From the NCBI GenBank assembly GCA_003021325.1, contig PXQM01000045.1, positions 1 to 6,651 of the forward strand: 6,651 nt of DNA, in the 5' to 3' direction. Origin of the DNA: Halobacteriales archaeon QH_10_70_21 (GTDB lineage: Archaea; Halobacteriota; Halobacteria; Halobacteriales; Haloarculaceae). The stretch's first letter is position 1. Each line of letters starts with the position of its first letter. This document shows, one piece after another, positions 5,315 to 6,651 of this stretch. The notes under the pieces were generated by a model, which ran no database searches, had not been told where the DNA came from, and saw nothing but the letters and a program-made list of their open reading frames with translations. Both the position numbers and the translations under genes were made by a program.

Positions 5315-6367
5315 CTACTCGCCGGGGGCCGGGCGGACGCCGATGGGGACCGTTATCTCCCGGCGCTCGCCGTCCCTGATGACGGTCGCGGCGGCGCGGT
5401 CGCCGGGCGACAGCTCCAGCGCCAGCGTCGTCCCGAGGTCGGCGTCGGACCGTATCTCGTTGCCGGCGAGCTCGACGATGACGTCGCCGCCGACGGGGAC
5501 CGCCCGGCCGTCGACGGTCGTCTCGTCGTCCGAGCCCCGTAGCGTCTGGTCGTCGGGCCCCGCCTCGAGCACCTCGACGACGATGACGCCCCGGGCGTCC
5601 TCGAGGTCGTTGGCCCCGGCGATGGCGGGCCCGACGGGCCGCAGCGAGATGCCGAGGAAGGGGTGCTCGTAGCTGCCGGTCTCGATGAGTTCCGGTAGCA
5701 CCCGCCGGGCCAGCAGCGGCGAGACGGCGAAGCCGACGCTCGTGCCGGCGCCCGCGACGGAGATACCGGTCACCGCGCCGTCGAGCGTGAGCAGCGGGCC
5801 GCCGCTGTTGCCGGGGTCGAGGCCGGCGTCGGTCTGGACCGTGTTCGGAATCGAGAAGCCGGACGGGCTCCGCAGCGCGCGGTCCTTGCCGCTGATGATG
5901 CCCGTCGAGACGGACGACTCCAGCCCAAAGGGGCTCCCTATGGCGACCACCTCGGTCCCGACGGGGGGGATGGTCTCGACGAACTGCAGCGGCGCCGCGT
6001 ACCCGGGCGCGTCCGTCGACAGCACCGCGAGGTCGGCGTAGATGTCGGTCGCGACGACGCCCGCCTCCCGCCAGGTGCCGTCCTCGAACCGGACGTCCAT
6101 CGTCTCGACGTCGCCCACGACGTGCTGGTTCGTCACCACGTACCCGTCGTGGACGAACCCGGAGCCGCTGCCGGCCGTCCCGCGGACGAAGGTGACCGAG
6201 TCGATGGTCGCCTCGTACACCTCGGTGTACACCGACGACCGGTCGCCGGTCGGCGTCTCGCGCTCGACGGGCTCGGGCGACTCGCGCCGGCCAGTCGAAC
6301 AGCCGGCGAGCCCGGCCGCGATACCCGCCGTCGCCGCGAGGAGACGACGGCGCGTTGGCTGAACCAT
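5315..6367 (-). CDS. HtrA/DegP-type serine protease (S1C) with PDZ domain, Tat lipoprotein
   Basis: Complete 350-aa envelope protease. The N-terminus MVQPTRRRLLAATAGIAAGL carries a twin-arginine motif (T5-R6-R7-R8-L9-L10), followed by the lipobox LAGC with C23, so the protein is probably exported folded by Tat and lipid-anchored outside. A short Glu/Pro-rich linker leads to the trypsin-like domain (about 45-230). The triad is H82 (VVTNQHVV), D112 (YADLAVL) and S188 (GLDPGNSGGP). A single PDZ domain spans about 235-345 (FLGISLRPV ... GGDVIVELAGNEI). HtrA proteins degrade or refold damaged exported proteins, so envelope quality control is the likely role. The start at 6367 places the Tat motif at the N-terminus; the alternative ATG at 6418 would sit on the promoter. 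No element looks missing. The hydrolase follows on the same strand 25 to 130 nt downstream and may be co-transcribed. Confidence 0.92.
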   Translation of the reverse strand: MVQPTRRRLLAATAGIAAGLAGCSTGRRESPEPVERETPTGDRSSVYTEVYEATIDSVTFVRGTAGSGSGFVHDGYVVTNQHVVGDVETMDVRFEDGTWREAGVVATDIYADLAVLSTDAPGYAAPLQFVETIPPVGTEVVAIGSPFGLESSVSTGIISGKDRALRSPSGFSIPNTVQTDAGLDPGNSGGPLLTLDGAVTGISVAGAGTSVGFAVSPLLARRVLPELIETGSYEHPFLGISLRPVGPAIAGANDLEDARGVIVVEVLEAGPDDQTLRGSDDETTVDGRAVPVGGDVIVELAGNEIRSDADLGTTLALELSPGDRAAATVIRDGERREITVPIGVRPAPGE

Positions 6368-6393
6368 GCTCCCGCTTGGGGTCGGTCCGGAAA

Positions 6394-6418
6394 GTGCCTT
6401 GGGCCCGGCGTCGGGCAC
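6394..6418. promoter_or_regulatory. Imperfect dyad between protease and right-edge gene
   Basis: Outer arms GTGCC (6394-6398) and GGCAC (6414-6418) enclose a second, overlapping dyad GCCCG/CGGGC (6403-6407 and 6412-6416, 4-nt spacer). It lies between the A/T box and the protease start, where an operator or a leader hairpin could act. GC-rich dyads are common in such DNA, so this is weak evidence. Confidence 0.15.
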
Positions 6419-6421
6419 ACG

Positions 6422-6428
6422 TTTTTAA
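6422..6428 (+). promoter_or_regulatory. TATA-like box of the right-edge gene, possibly shared with the protease
   Basis: TTTTTAA is centred 28 bp before the ATG at 6453, giving a leaderless transcript on the plus strand. Read on the minus strand the same island (CTTAAAAA) could start protease transcription near 6400, leaving a leader of about 33 nt. No better A/T element is present between the two divergent genes. Confidence 0.5.
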
Positions 6429-6452
6429 GCCGCCCGGCAACGAGAGACGGAC

Positions 6453-6651
6453 ATGACCGACGATGACCTCAGAGCGGAGGGCCGGCGCCTCCGCGAGGAG
6501 GTCGACGCCCTCCAGCGTCGTCTCGACGCCGTCGAGTCGGCGGTCGACGGTGACCCCGACGCGGCCACGGACCCGCCAGCGCCTTCGCCACCTACGCCGT
6601 CGTCAGCCTGTGGGTCGTCGTGGTCGACCCCGCCCGGGCGGGCGTCGCCGC
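6453..6651 (+). CDS. Unrecognised protein, N-terminal part: charged helix, then probable frameshift into a membrane helix
   Basis: From the ATG at 6453 the frame reads MTDDDLRAEGRRLREEVDAL, then QRRLDAVESAVDGDPDAA. This is a heptad-like, highly charged helix likely to form a short coiled coil in the cytosol. The start is supported by the TATA-like box 28 bp upstream. After about residue 42 the frame becomes PPAPSPPTPSSACGSSWST, whereas the +2 frame from 6578 reads SAFATYAVVSLWVVVVDPAR, a convincing membrane segment without its own start. One missing base near 6572-6578 would join the two. The gene runs off the window, so neither its length nor its family can be told. Confidence 0.55.
   Translation, partial: MTDDDLRAEGRRLREEVDALQRRLDAVESAVDGDPDAATDPPAPSPPTPSSACGSSWSTPPGRASP
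6578..6651 (+). other. Hydrophobic segment in the alternative frame of the right-edge gene
   Basis: This frame is closed upstream by TGA at 6551-6553, has no start codon, and stays open to the window end. It encodes SAFATYAVVSLWVVVVDPAR, then AGVAA, a membrane-helix pattern with haloarchaeal codon bias, while the frame of the ATG is Pro/Ser-rich there. It is therefore likely to be the real continuation of the gene starting at 6453. Confidence 0.45.

Noticed and set aside
4877..5542. 221-codon plus-strand frame across the hydrolase and protease 3' ends
   Set aside because: It is antisense to two recognisable genes, has a biased composition and no recognisable motif.
6403..6416. GCCCG/CGGGC hairpin as a terminator
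   Set aside because: It lies between two divergent gene starts, so there is no transcript to terminate, and no U-rich tract follows.
6368..6418. ATG at 6418 as the start of the protease
   Set aside because: It would bury the Tat motif 17 residues inside the protein and place the start only about 7 nt from the A/T box; the ATG at 6367 gives a standard Tat lipoprotein signal.

Overview
The window looks like chromosomal DNA of a halophilic archaeon (class Halobacteria). The evidence is the very high GC content, the Asp/Glu-rich predicted proteins, A/T-rich TATA-like boxes about 27 bp upstream of start codons (leaderless transcripts), a Tat-type lipoprotein signal and several haloarchaeal protein families. 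I see no mobile element, tRNA, rRNA or CRISPR array. All family assignments rest on motifs and remembered family patterns; no search was run.

Layout. (1) At the left edge, on the minus strand, is the N-terminal part of a universal stress protein (UspA-like). (2) A divergent promoter region of about 240 bp (218-455) holds two TATA-like boxes, a perfect 12-bp palindrome and a possible 39-codon leaderless upstream ORF. (3) A plus-strand operon of two genes follows. The first (GTG start at 456) encodes a secreted, C-terminally anchored protein with repeated beta-sandwich modules of the COG1361 type. The second (1979-4459) encodes a 12-TM RND/MMPL exporter of the HAE3/COG1033 type. They overlap by 4 nt (ATGA) and are probably translationally coupled. 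(4) Overlapping the end of the exporter tail to tail is a minus-strand alpha/beta hydrolase (4451-5182). Its reading frame appears damaged: two compensating frameshifts, no usable start codon for its N-terminal strand, and two blocks that look shorter than in the family. (5) Upstream of it on the same strand is a complete HtrA/DegP-type serine protease with a PDZ domain and a Tat lipoprotein signal (5315-6367). (6) At the right edge, divergent from the protease, is the start of an unrecognised plus-strand gene with a charged coiled-coil-like N-terminus. Its downstream hydrophobic segment lies in another frame.

How the genes may work together. The best-supported unit is the anchored beta-sandwich protein plus RND exporter, a pairing I recall from haloarchaeal and methanogen genomes. 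The surface protein would act outside the membrane as a partner of the exporter; the substrate is unknown. The HtrA lipoprotein would act in the same compartment on damaged envelope proteins, but it has its own promoter and no demonstrated link to the exporter.

The most unusual signals are the possible leaderless upstream ORF that overlaps the operon's first start codon (GTGA), and a set of suspected single-base indels at the left edge, in the hydrolase and at the right edge. The S-layer-like protein, exporter and protease genes are clean over about 5 kb. Either the hydrolase is decaying, or these spots carry uncorrected sequencing errors; read data would decide. I find no convincing new defence or mobile system here.
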